Below, piece by piece: positions 26,201 to 38,100 of a stretch of DNA of 64,000 nt. The DNA lies in the NCBI GenBank assembly GCA_020746105.1, contig CM036624.1, forward strand, positions 26,744,084 to 26,808,083. Reading direction: 5' to 3'. This DNA comes from Trogon surrucura. Its lineage: Eukaryota > Chordata > Aves > Trogoniformes > Trogonidae. The first letter of the stretch is position 1, and each line of letters opens with the position of its first letter. Made by a program: the position numbers and the translations under genes. The notes under the pieces were generated by a model. It searched no databases and had not been told where the DNA came from. It was given only the letters and a program-made list of their open reading frames with translations.

Positions 26201-27660
26201 TTTAAAAATCAAACAGAAATTTTAAGATATTGGTTATCTCTAATCTAGAAAGCCTTTGATTATTCGTCATAGCTTCCACTGACACAACGGCATTTAAAGA
26301 GAAAAGCTGCCAGGCCAGGAATAGACCAAATGAGTAACACGTCTAAATTATCCATCTAGGAGCCCTGACTGGCTTCTAATGAGACACCAGTGCTGCACTG
26401 CACGGCACAGCAAGTGACAGGGAAGTGCTGCAAGTCAGGGATTGTCCGAGCAGAGCTCGATGATAGAGCATAGGCAGAGTAGTAGACAACTGAAGCAGTG
26501 AACATTCAGAGCCAGGACTGTAAACAAATATTGCCATGGTAACTTAATTTTTTTTTTTTTTTGGATGGGAATATTTGCAGATTATCACGGCCACAACAAA
26601 AACTGCACTATAGGTTTGTCTCGAAGCCTTTATTTAGATAAGGCTTACAATTAAATGCTTGCATCATATACCAGAGAGAAAGCTAAAATGAATAAATGTT
26701 GCATGGTTGTGTTAATATTTGAAGGATTAGGGCCATAAAGGGTGTGGCATACACAAGCAAATAAATAACAGGAATTTAAGAGACCAAGATGACTTACAGG
26801 TGAAATTTTACAGTCTGAAGAACCTTTCACCCAGATGTGCAGAGCTATCTCAGTTATTGCATAGTATGTACAGCAGGACACAAAAAAGTAAAAGTTAGAA
26901 GGAGATAGGAAATTACCTATGAAAAATAGAACAGTCACTGTCTCTTCTAAAGTACCTATAAACTAATCATGTTTTTGACATAATTTTTCATAGTTTTATA
27001 AAACATTACTAATAAATATACGTTTTGGTTTACAAGATCAACTATGTTAACCTGTATCCTGAAAAAGTTATTATTAAATAATCAATTTTATACAATTCCT
27101 GAGCTGAACCAGAAAAACTGTCACTTAAATATGAGCACTTCACACAGCTTAAAAAGGGTGAGTGGAGCTCCCAAAACACTAGGAAGGACTTAGCATCAGA
27201 TATTGCATCCTCCCTTAATAAAAAAAACCAAACAACCCAAACCTCAAAACAGTAACAAAATAAAACCAATTTTTCATAGTCACACAGAGAGATGCTCAGC
27301 TGCTGAAACATGTTTTACTGCTATTTTGGTCACAAAGATTTTGAAGATGTAGATTTCATGAAACTTTCTAACTCCAAGGAATGTTTGAGTAATTCGTACT
27401 TTAAGGAGATATTTAATTTTTTCTAATGTTTTAAAAATTCAGAACTTCTGCTTTTCTTTTGTGCACAGAAACATCAGCATGCTACAGAATCTGTAGGGTA
27501 GAAATAGAGTACAGGATATACATACCTTTTGAGGCCAAATTTTAAAATACCAAGAGATGGAAATTCAAACTTGTCAGAGTTAGTTGCCTGGCAGTAAAAC
27601 TAAGATGGTTTCTGCTCATACTTTAATAATCAAATCATTCTGTTATCATATCTCACCTGT
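23243..27660. other. Unique AT-rich DNA
   Basis: No gene was seen. A T15 run lies at 26,548-26,562. Open frames such as 23,430-23,711 and 26,651-26,938 have no recognisable domain. Confidence 0.5.
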
Positions 27661-27672
27661 TGTGTTTTTCAG

Positions 27673-27711
27673 ATCAAGCTTTCTGCCTTGTGATAGTGTA
27701 TTTTTGCCTTG
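27673..27711 (+). other. Possible 39-bp micro-exon (splice-site pair)
   Basis: A good acceptor (CACCTGTTGTGTTTTTCAG, ending at 27,672) is followed 39 bases later by a strong donor (CTTG then GTAAGTA from 27,712). Two of the three frames are open through the segment and one has adjacent stops. The length is a multiple of three, so inclusion would keep frame. There is no evidence that it is transcribed, and paired consensus sites arise by chance in long introns. Confidence 0.22.
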
Positions 27712-28073
27712 GTAAGTAAAATAATATTTTCCACGCCAAAACCCACACACATGGAATCAAATCTGGAGTTGAAAAAAAAGTGTTGTACAATAAGTTTGCT
27801 AAAAAAACAACCAACCAACCAAAACAAAAAAATCTTTTTGAGTGGGAAGAGAGAACCTATTATCAAATTCAGGCTGACCTGTGCAAATAGTTTCAGCCAG
27901 AAGTCAAAACATTTTGTTTTCACGTCTTTGAAATTGCAATGTTCCATTTTGGAAATATCAAAAGCTTTCATTTAGACATATTCTAAGCAAGCATTTCTGA
28001 ATTTTTATTTTGAAATTAATTTTTCATTTGAAGCAGACTCAAATGAAAATGGATTGAATAAAATGGAAGGAGG

Positions 28074-28140
28074 AATAGAATCATAGAATTGTCAGGGTTG
28101 GAAGGGACCTTAAATATCATCTAGTTCCAGCCCCCCCCCT
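28074..28140 (-). mobile_element. Short CR1 LINE 3' tail
   Basis: On the plus strand it reads AATAGAATCATAGAATTGTC, then GGGTTGGAAGGGACCTTAAA, TATCATCTAGTTCCAGCC and a C run. This is the reverse complement of the last 65 or so bases of CR1. The extreme 5' truncation is typical. It is close to the consensus, so probably younger than the copy at 38.85 kb. Confidence 0.92.
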
Positions 28141-28673
28141 TTGCTTGAGGTAAAAGAAATTTTTTACTTATCTTAACAAAGACAAATAAAGGGATTATTT
28201 TTCAGCATTTCTGGACCTACCTATATTTTTTTTTTCTGTAATTTTCAGTTTGCTGTTAAATCTATGGCAGTTACAGTTAGATCCTAAAACAAATTCTATG
28301 GTCCATTCACTTTTGCTGGTCTCTACCACTTTACATTAGCTGGATTACAGACTTTATCGAATGAGGAAAACTTAGGATTCTCTATAATCTTTGATTAAAA
28401 AGGAGAAGACTGTATGGAGAGAAAGGTAACACCATCATCAGCAGTGCATGTGTGTCTCTGACTCACAGCTGATTCCCTGTTTTCCATCTGTTTAATTTGC
28501 TTAAGCCATTAATTAATTTATAGGAAACTTCTGTCAATACGTTTGGTTAGCAAGTAGTTGTCACAGGAGTACCAGAGTATCCCATCTTACTAAAGAAGCC
28601 AAGGCAATCAGAAACTAGTGGGAAGATGATTTTTAGTTGTCAGATGGGAATTCAATAGTGTAAATGCTGGTGT

Positions 28674-28685
28674 TAGCTCAGTGGG
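28674..28685 (+). promoter_or_regulatory. Pol III box A of the SINE
   Basis: TAGCTCAGTGGG is a perfect match to the box A consensus TRGCNNAGYNGG. Confidence 0.85.
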
Positions 28686-28718
28686 TTGAGCATGGTGCTT
28701 GAAACATCAAATGTCACG

Positions 28719-28729
28719 GGTTCGATTCC
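28719..28729 (+). promoter_or_regulatory. Pol III box B of the SINE
   Basis: GGTTCGATTCC is a perfect match to the box B consensus GGTTCGANNCC, 33 bases after box A, a normal tRNA spacing. The internal promoter is therefore sequence-intact. Confidence 0.87.
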
Positions 28730-28855
28730 CGTTCGGTTCTCACGTGTTGCCTGACCTAGTCGAGAGGTGGCGTCCCTGCCCACAACAGGGAGGTTGGATT
28801 AAAATGATCTCTAAGGTCCCTTCCAGCCCAGGCCATTCTATGATTCTATGATTCT

Positions 28856-29540
28856 CTAAGAAATCCCACTTTACATCACACATATAGGCACAGGATGTTG
28901 TAACAACCCTTTGCTCATAGTGAAAGGACTGATAGTCACATCCTCGTGGGGGCTGCCCACCAGAGCAGGCAATTTAATCCAGCATTTGCAAGGCCTACTT
29001 GAAAAAGGCACATCTGTTTTTTTGCTGTTTGTACTGTAGAGAGAAAAGTTCCAGAAATGGTCAATGCCCCTATGAACTATGAGTTGTTTTCTTTATGTTT
29101 TTACAGCAAAAGAGAAATTCCCTTATTGATTCTCTCAAGACCTTTCCTCCTGCTGATCTCTGGTCCCATTTGATATTCCATAGTTCCTTATTTCATAGGT
29201 ATTTTTGGTTCTCTCACTGGAGTGGGCCATTCATGCATGGAAACATTTATTGCCAAATCAGGCTTGAAATGCCACTGGGCTTTTCCTTTTATTAACCGCC
29301 TTTACACGATGATCATCATCTTGCTCGCTGTGGCTCAGCACAGCATTAGTGATCTATGTGCAGCAGATCACTGCAGTTGGTGAAAGATTTGGTCTTTTTT
29401 CCACTCCTCCCTGATAACTGAGGCTTCACTTAGAGAGAGAGAGAAAATATTAACACCTGGAAACAAGGGAAAAACAAACAAAGCATTGTTGAGCTTCATT
29501 ATAACTAAGAGCTTTAGTAAAGGGAACATCAGTGCAATTA
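28856..29540. other. Unique non-coding DNA between the SINE and a MITE-like fossil
   Basis: Nothing coding was recognised. A short frame at 29,095-29,295 shows no domain. Confidence 0.5.
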
Positions 29541-29612
29541 GGGTGTAATCCAAAGCCCATTAAAGTCATTGGGAATCAGTCCACTGACTTAAATAGGCTT
29601 TGGATCAGGCCC
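29541..29612. mobile_element. Ancient palindromic MITE-like element
   Basis: Two 32-base arms (29,541-29,572 and 29,581-29,612) are inverted complements at about 26 of 32 positions around an 8-base centre. The arms carry ATCCAAAGCC and its complement GGCTTTGGAT, plus AAGTCA and TGACTT. The sequence follows a palindromic repeat common in crocodilians and turtles (ATCCAAAGCCCATTGAAGTC and mirror image). I associate it with Chompy, a Harbinger-type MITE, but that name is from memory. It would have moved by a transposase supplied elsewhere. Confidence 0.68.
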
Positions 29613-32600
29613 ACATTGCATATCAGAAGGCAGTGCTAGCTGAGGGAGATTGCATTTCAAAGTGTGAATAACACTGCTGTACACAGCTTTGCTGTTAGAA
29701 ATTCCAGCTCTGTCACATTTTCTGTTGCTGGCATCCTCTTTTCATCAACATTTGTCTTGTAGCAGATTGTGGTTATTATTCTAAATCCAAAGTGCTTTTT
29801 GAAAAAAACATTATCATCATCTGGGCAGATCTGTTGAACACTTCTATAACACAGTGGGAGTGGCCATGCCCGATATAGTGCAGTAATAAAAAGACATCCT
29901 GGAAACATGTCATTTTAATGTCCTATCAATTTTATAGACTTTTAAAATGTTTTGTAGTTCTGACCAAAGCAGGCCTTGCAAATAGAAAAAAGGTCGATTG
30001 GAGTCTGTTGCTCAGAATGTTTGAATGTTTTGTAGACGCCCAGTGTCAAAAGGCCTCGAAACAGCCATACATTGCTCCCCAATGCTGCCAAGAGAGGGAG
30101 GGTGACAGAAAGTATTCTAATCAACAGTAACAACTTTGTCCCTAAATGAACTACTGGTATTGATTGCTGGTCTGGCTAATTACGGTGAGTCAAGACAGGA
30201 CAGAATGTTGCATTTGCTGAATTTAGGAGGAAAGCAAAGGGAGTGTGCTACGGGTGGTAAACACAAGCCCTTCACCAACTTCTAGCACACTTCAGGGCAG
30301 TGGCTTTCCTCTTTCTGTTTCCAGATGGACGAACTTTCTTGTAGACACTATGCCCTCTTATCACCACCCATGGGTAGGGGATCTGTGCAGAACCATTATC
30401 CCTAGGAGATGCTCAGGGCACCTCTCTCCCATTGCTTTCTGTTATTATTTCTCTATGGCTAATCCTATTTTGAACATGAATCACAGGACAGTTGTTTCCT
30501 GATTTCCCCTCACTCACACATTTCCAGGACATTATCAGAAGCTGTATTTGTAGGAGAGGTAGCATGAAAGTAAGAGAGTGATGCTTACTGTATACCTAAC
30601 CAGAGACTAAGGGATGAATGAAAAAATATTTATGGAAGAGAAGCAAAAAACCAAATAAGGTAGCTACTTAGTTTGACATAGGAGGCTGAGAATACACATT
30701 ATGGTCTGTATTACTCCATCTAGCAAGCAGGCAAAAGCAGTGGCTCTTTCAAGTTGAAGAAGGCAATGACTGGAAGTATCCATCAGGATGACCTAAAGGA
30801 AACTGCGAGAGCTCACAAGAAGAAAAAGTTTTCCAGTGAGTGAAGTAGTACAAATTAGCCTTGATATTTCAGGTCAAATGAGGCAATATTAATATTGCCA
30901 ATTAATTTTCATTGTTATCTTTTTTTCATTAGTAGCTTTCAAAGAGATTTACAAAGGATATCTGTATCAATATCTGATATACAGGCAAAGCAAATAAATA
31001 GTACACGAGGCAGACACAATTTGAACATGGCAGGAAGAACTGATAGAAATAATGGGGAACAAACAATGTATTTATTTTTCCCCCATTTATGACACAATTA
31101 AAGATAACAAATTATTTTATAAAAGCCAGAGAAAATTACTTTATCTGGTTCTGTGGCTGTACTACTAACTTTTACATATAAAAGTTTAAAAGAAAAAACC
31201 AAGAAACCTCAAGAAATGCTGCTGCTGAAGTTTCGCCACTGATATCAAGTAATAAAATACGAGAAGCCAGGATGTGGAGAGTTTGCTATTCGTGTTATAA
31301 ATATGCATCCTCCTTCACCCAGCAGAGAAGATAAATTTAAATTCTCAGTTCTTCAATCCAGCTGCATCATTTGGAATTAATTTCCCCGAAGAAAAAGCAA
31401 GGGATCAAGCAAGGTTGATCTCTGTTACAGTCACTGAATAAAATTGAACTTGATGCCAAATATTAATAAACCTTGGGCATAACCAATGGTAGCAACAGCA
31501 AATTTTTGACTCAAGGCAAAATGTGTTAGTTCTTATAAAAAGGCTTGGATTAAGTTTATGATCTGATTTTCAGATGAAGCATCTAACACAATTATATTCT
31601 GATGAACTCACATGTCAGAAACAGGCCGTCTTTCCTTTTACCAGATTGTTTTGTCCTGACACCCAGTGTTTGTCTTGGGAGAAGATAAGCAAGAGTTTGC
31701 ACTTCTGTAGCTACTTTCTTCTGCAGACACCAGAACAACTAACAAACATTACTTCACTTTTTCAAAAAAGTGAAGAATGGATAATTTCAAACTTAAATAG
31801 AACTGTCCCGGGTGTGAGACTCGGAAACAACCCACTAAAATGCAATCAGACGAGAAGATTGTTCTCCAGTGGAAACAGCAATAGCAGTTAGGAGATACAA
31901 TCTGGACGTAGCTACTTCTGTGCAAGGCGGTCAAGACCTCAATTTCACATCTTGCATTAAGATTCACATTCAATAGCTTATTACCCCAAATTTTTCCTCT
32001 ATCTTTAATTTAATGATAACCAAATACTGAAATGACGCTCACTGAATAACCATCACCTCTTCCTACAGCATATTTCTTGGCCCATTTAGAAGGTCTGATA
32101 AGATTACAGTAGAAAGTGGCATAACAAAGTGTTTTGTTATGAAATTTAACTTTGTCCACAGTAAGTTCTCAAAGTAGTTTTAATGCTAATTCAGATTAAT
32201 TTTCTAGTAATCATGTAAATAAACTCTTATCCAATAATAATTGATTGATAGTTCTCACTTCTGGGAAAGGGTTTCAATGACAATTTAGAAACGAGGAAAG
32301 GTGTTCGTTACAAATATGTTGCGAAGAAAGTTTATATTTATGGTAAAAAAATCAGAAATTCTTTATTGTCCAAGCCCACACATTTATGAGCAAAAGAGTT
32401 AATAGATCACTAGAGCATGAACAAAGCATTTTGTTTCCATTGAAATAGCATTTCTTCTTCTGAATTTTCTTTTTTTAATTTTTCCCTAAAGATCATCAAC
32501 AAATTTTATTTTAAAAGTCAAATTGAAATGATACAGGCGTCTTAGCATTCTCCTCTTCTCTGAACACAGAAAATGAGTTTTCCAAATACTTGGGTTGAAT

Positions 32601-33863
32601 TTGCAACTTCAGAAGAAAATAGTTTCACCCAAAAACAAAGAGTGTAGCTCCAGGTTGTGAAAGAAGTACTCACAAGAACGGGCAAGGCCTGCAACAGTTA
32701 CCTGCTTTACTTATTAACAGGATAATTTAACTGGAAAACAACAACAAGAGGATTATATCCAGATTACTTTAAACCAATACTAAGTTCAACAGTCACAGGC
32801 AATATAGAAGGAAGTGAATGAATTATCATAAGGTTCTTGAACTCTGAATAAAAACAAAGGCAGGAACTAAATGTATCAACATGCAAAACTTTGAAGCATG
32901 GTCAACTCAGAGAGTGATCATTTCACAATTTTAAACAATTCTGATTTCCTTTAAGGGCAACTTTCATCTTCTATTTTATCCACCCCGAAACAAGCTGTTT
33001 GCATCACAATGTTAGGAACTGCCCTTTTAGAAATGAAATTTTGTCCGTCAGATATAAGTGGAGTATCAGTACGCACTCGCATTCTCACACCACATACATA
33101 TTGGCATTCTCAGGACGATTTTGTGAAGAAAATATTTGAAGCTGTGCTTAAATAAAACAAAAAAAAATCAGTTTGTACCTACTCTGTGTATAAGAGAAAG
33201 TGATTTTAATATTACCTTGAAGTACGTACATCACTTCCGCACACTGCTTCCTCTGCATTTTCTACAAACTCCATCTCCCCCCTAGCAAAACCAACAAATA
33301 CAAAATATTGCTACCTAAAAGCATATGGATCATAAAGTGTTGTGTCTGATGCACATAGGTATCATGCTGAATGGATAAAATGGTATACTTCTATAAGCTG
33401 GTTTGGCTAAATCCTTTTATTCACTGTGCTTTGCTCTCAGCATCTTTGAGTTTTCTGTCTTCCTAGCATTTTGGTTTTAATATTAAGAGACCTGAAGCAA
33501 CTCACTTACACCTATCTAGAAGACAATATAGTAAAGATACTAAGATGGAGGTGGAGGAAAAACCAAACCAGGCACTTTTCATTTGCTATTCACCAGCATT
33601 TCTATTTAAGAGGTCTTCACTGTATTTCAAAAAGACAGTACTCTTGAAAGAATGTATAAAAAGATAACTTCACTTTCCTGCTTTCTTAAATTGTTTTCCC
33701 AAGGCAGCCAAAGGAAACCAGTAAAGATAGAAATATAATTGTTCTGATTTCAATAAAAAGTAACCAGTTTCACCTCTCAGGTCAGGTGTTATGGTGTGAT
33801 AATGCCATTTAGATGCAGAGCCATTTGTAAAGCAACAAGCATTTTTATAGCCTAAGGAACAGT
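29613..33863. other. Unique AT-rich DNA
   Basis: No gene was recognised. A small perfect hairpin with 9-base arms (CATAACAAA) lies at 32,120-32,141. The open frame at 31,574-31,891 (about 105 codons) has no known domain and overlaps a minus-strand frame. Confidence 0.5.
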
Positions 33864-33951
33864 GGTCCAGCTCTTTAGCTGGCATAAATCAGCACTGTTT
33901 CACTGAAGCAAATGGAGCAACTCTGATTTACATAAGCTGAAGACATGATCC
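33864..33951. mobile_element. Ancient palindromic MITE-like element, second family
   Basis: AGCTGGCATAAATCAGCACTG on the left mirrors CTCTGATTTACATAAGCTGA on the right around a centre containing CACTGAAGCAAATGG. The pattern is that of an old amniote repeat, arms TAAATCAGC / GCTGATTTA with a 'ctgaagtcaatgg' centre. The half copy at 5,043-5,100 belongs to the same family. The arms differ at roughly a third of positions, so it is old. Confidence 0.58.
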
Positions 33952-35017
33952 TTTATTTCTCAGAACCACATTTCATAATATCCCAAGGATATGTTTTGAA
34001 ATAAATAAATAATTCAGGGCTGTGTTATTCACCTGATAAACTCAGTTAGCCCTGTTGAGCTAACACTCAAGCATACCCCTTACGGTAGGCAGGCGCTGTT
34101 AGCTCACAATTTCACAGCAATATCCACAAATCTTCAGTCTGACTCAAGAATATTATGGAAACCATTTTCCCACCTCCGATCTCTATCATGGAAGAAAATC
34201 AAATTGATACTTAACACAAGAGTTTCTTCTGAAGAAATTGGCCATTAGATCGACACCTCATGCTTGCAGAGAGCATGAGACTCAAAATCCTACTCTAATT
34301 AGTGTTTGATGAAGATGGAACACCCAAAGCAAGGCAAAAGCAAAGGAAAACAGAAGTGCAGTGTTATAAAGAAAACCGGTTTATGCTGGTTATCAAGTGC
34401 TATAATTTAATGATATAAGAATTTTCCATACTAAACACCAAGAAGTATGTGGGAGCCCTTGGTAATTCCCCTCAGGCCCACCTGTATCCCTTACTTTAAA
34501 TTAAGGAGAGAGAAAAATATATTGGTTTAAATTTTACAACAATTTTTGGCCTGAAGCAAACCACACATTTTTCCCCAACACAAATCAGCTGCATTTAATT
34601 CCCCAGACAGCTGGCATGAACACAGCCTCTCCACAGGACACCTGAATTACAAAATTAGCACATTCAGAACTCTAAATCACATTCCATTACATTAAGCCCT
34701 AAGGTCCAACATTACCGAGAACAAGAATAAATTGCAGAACTTCTCCTGAATTAACCCTCTTAGCACACTCTCAAAGTTAAATTGCCCTTTCCTCCCCTTT
34801 AAAGAGACAGGGAAACTTAAACACTCCCTCCTGCCCTTTCTCATCTGTTTCTTTCCTTGCCAAGTGGCACAGTTTATGGGACGTAAATTAAACACTTTGT
34901 CAGACGCTCACATTTGTAAGTTAGCCCATCAAAAGCTGTTTGACTCACTTAGGACATTTGCTGGGTAACGTTTATGCCTGGTCCTTCAGACAACACTGAC
35001 CCATCTACTTCCCCTTC
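33952..35017. other. Unique AT-rich DNA
   Basis: No gene, RNA or recognised repeat is present. Confidence 0.5.
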
Positions 35018-35022
35018 GCAGC

Positions 35023-35095
35023 TGTCCTGGTTTTAGCTAAAAGCCCCAGTAAAAATTACTAAACAGAACTGGGCATTTTAACTAAAACCAGGACA
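35023..35095. mobile_element. 73-bp TG...CA hairpin insertion with 5-bp target duplication
   Basis: The element starts TGTCCTGGTTTTAG and ends CTAAAACCAGGACA. The arms (about 28 bases) pair almost completely, with a loop of about 17-20 bases. It is flanked on both sides by the direct repeat GCAGC (35,018-35,022 and 35,096-35,100). TG...CA ends with a 5-bp duplication match ERVL-type integration, and songbird ERVL LTRs begin with TGTCCTGGTTT. The simplest reading is a much reduced solo LTR, essentially two LTR ends brought together. A non-autonomous DNA transposon making 5-bp duplications is the alternative. It carries no coding sequence. Confidence 0.6.
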
Positions 35096-35100
35096 GCAGC

Positions 35101-38100
35101 ACACTTGATCGAAGCGCTGTGGCACGCCTGGCCAAAACAAACCCACCCAGTTTTCTTGTGTGCAAGCTGCTGCCAACAAAGCAGGAATTCCTCAGAGAAG
35201 TGATGCGAGCTTGTCAGACAGTTTTGCTTGCAGCTACACAGCACTAACCTGATCTGATTCATGAAAATTTGCCAGTTATTGCTCTGCTATAGTTCTGTGG
35301 CAATTAGTATGAACTCTGATATTAGATATTGTTCACTTAAAGACCAGAGCTTTAAAAACTCAGATTTTAAGCCAATAGGTGAAGACGATTAAGAAGATAA
35401 TGAAACAGAAACAGCAAGCCCTCAGGGAGGAAGAATAGGATCAGAAATAACTTAGTCATGTGCTTTTGAACAAGCAAAATATTATACTTAACATCAATGC
35501 ATGTGAAGAGATCTCACACAGGTATAAAAATGTGTATAATTACTGCACAATATAGATTAACAAGATGTTCATGTGTGGAATTTAGTGTTTTCCCCAGTGC
35601 AACTCACAGCTGCCACTGGTCAGTTCTGCACCTCTGTGGCAGCCAAGCTGCCTTCAAGGACTCAGCATATTCACAAGTTTGAATGTGCTTTGAGTATAAT
35701 CAAGATTCACTGGTATTTGCAGGGAAGTTTTGTCATCAGTCCATTCGTTGCCTCCAATGACCTCATTGTGCAGTGTGACAGGAAAAGGACAGAGTTGAAT
35801 CATCACTGGCACGGCCAGTACTTGTTGCTTGAAGTGACATCACATCAAAACATTAGTAATATCTGCACAGAATTACCCCTCTGCTTTTGATTCTGCTCTC
35901 TTCCACTTTTATTACATTGAATTTCCATCCATACCTTGGTGACTGTCACACAGAGGATAATTTTTTAATGGTGACATTCATTACTTGTCTACCTGAGATG
36001 ATTTGTGCTGTGCTAACTACAGCCAGTCAATGCTGTCTCTGCTCTGAAGCAAGATAAAGTTTGCGTTCCTATTGCGTTCTTTCAGTTTCTTTAATAACTT
36101 AAACCAATTATTTCCAAGGAGTTTTTGACTAAGTGTACATACAGTGCATCAGTGCATCTTTTCCTCTTATTTCTTGTTACAGATATTAAATTACTGTTAT
36201 ATGGGATGCCAGAAATCCATGACAGCTATGGCAATGGGTGCTCTAGCTTGCAGAGTTTCAGTGCCTGGAGAACGAGAATAAGCAACGACCCAGATTTATC
36301 ACTAAAGCCTTCCTGGTTCCATCTTTGCAAAATGTATTTTGTAAGCAAATAACCTGTGCAGTTTAAATTCTGTTTTAAATAGTAGGTGTAAAGCTTGTGA
36401 TAAACAGACTGAAACAAATCAGTTATGCTGAAAAAAAACCACCCTGGCAGCTAGGCTGGGAATTTCTATCTTTTATAAGCTTGGCAAGGGAGTTGCAATA
36501 GTTAGTTGAGTAATTTGCTGATAGACGTCTGATCTGAGGAACCAGCTCTGGTGGGAACACAGCCTGGTCTGGAGAGACTGCTTCTTAGGCTGTGAGTTAC
36601 AGCTACATTTAACGATGGATCAGGACTTCCAGGACCCTCATCTTGTGCTAGTTCAAGAATGCAAGACATCAAGCTCTAGAAATCCAAGTTTACTGAGACA
36701 GAGACTTCTGCAGAGGGTGCAAAGATGCCCCCCCCATACATCAAAAGCCGATAGAACAGGCTGTATGGACACAGCCATTCAGGTACCAGCACTCAGAAAA
36801 CAGTCATGTAAGGGAATAGGACAGCCACGGAACAGCCACAAAGATTTATTTTTCTCAGATACCTGTGGAAAATTAGAAGATCCATGGTTGTTTCTACATC
36901 CCTTGTTGGGCGTGCTATGCGGTTGGCTCAGAAGAGATATTGCTTTGCTTGAAAGCCTGTGGCCTTCTGGAGCAGGGCTTACAGCTGAGCCTCACATCTG
37001 CTTTTCCCTTTTAAGGGAACCAGGTGACTTCAGGCGTGCACCACATTGTAAGCAAGAGGAAGGTAATGGATATGTAAACTTTGTATGAGGCAGCTAAGAA
37101 AGAAGTCATTATCTCCCATTTTAAGAAATCATAGGGTAGCAGAGGAAAACAACCAAAAATGATGGTGAAACAGCTGCATGAGGAAGGTAGGCCACTCCCT
37201 CCCCCAGTGACATATAAGGAGAACAGCTAGTGGGTCTTAGTTTTTAGAATAGAGTAGTTAAACCATGTTGTCATTTGGGCTGTGTTTTTGCCGTGAAAAC
37301 TAAAGACATAGAATAACTAGTGAAAACAGACTTAGTTTAAATATGTGTGTTACATTCCAAGGAAGGATTCACAGAATTCAAAGAACTTAATGGAAAATAA
37401 TAACAAACAAAGAGAACAATTTGCAATAAGTGGAACAAATAGAAAATAATGAAAGCAAACTGGATTCAGTCTAATCTACTGAAACTAAACTCTTAGCTGG
37501 GTAGTGATAATGGAAATAATTAAAATTACTGATTGTATGGGGACGAGAAAAGAGCAAAGAATAATACTGAGCTGAAGGATGGGAGAAACAGATGTTTTTG
37601 CAAATATTGTATGCGGTAGGCTCAGTGAGAGTACAAAAGTGGCAGCATATTTGAATATAAATAAAATATCTATCGTAAGCAGTGCTTCCAGTTTTTTTCT
37701 ATGGCTCTTGCTGTTCTGTTAGTCAATTTAGTGAGAAATTTATCCTTGGGCATACTTTTTGCCTGCTCTGTCACAGTGTATCAATTATACTTCACACTGT
37801 ACAGTGACACTGGCTTGCAACATTGTTTTACGTCATATTCTGTTATTTATAAACGACATACACTAAAATCCTACAAAACACATTTTAGAGAAAAACAACT
37901 TTAAGAATGAGCTAAATATTTAGCCATGAGTTCTCATTCATGGTGAATTTTAATGTCTTCTATTAGTCACTACTAAGGACGTTAGGTTATAGAATTCCAA
38001 TGTCTTTTCCCTCCACTCTGCACAGATTCAATCACTGTATCTTCAAAGTCCATGGTGTGTGTCAGCTCATGCTCAAGAAGCCAGCAGTGACAGAAAATTG

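Larger units (their letters stand above)
28664..28855 (+). mobile_element. tRNA-Ile/CR1 composite SINE (TguSINE1-like)
   Basis: The head (28,664-28,740) follows a tRNA-Ile gene: GGTGTTAGCTCAGTGGGTTG, GCATGGTGCTT at the anticodon arm, then CACGGGTTCGATTCCCGT at the T arm. The tail (about 28,750-28,855) is a CR1 3' end: GAGAGGTGGCGTCCCTGCCC, GGTTGGATTAAAATGATCT, CTAAGGTCCCTTCCAGCCC, then CCATTCTATGATTCTATGAT. A tRNA promoter joined to a LINE tail means it was transcribed by RNA polymerase III and copied by CR1 machinery. As far as I recall, tRNA-Ile/CR1 fusions of this type (TguSINE1) arose in early passerines. The acceptor stem no longer pairs well and the anticodon loop is changed, so it is not a working tRNA. 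No clear target-site duplication is seen, as expected for CR1-mobilised insertions. Confidence 0.9.

Noticed and set aside
28664-28740. tRNA-Ile gene
   Set aside because: The acceptor stem and anticodon loop are altered and the head is fused to a CR1 tail, so it is a SINE head.
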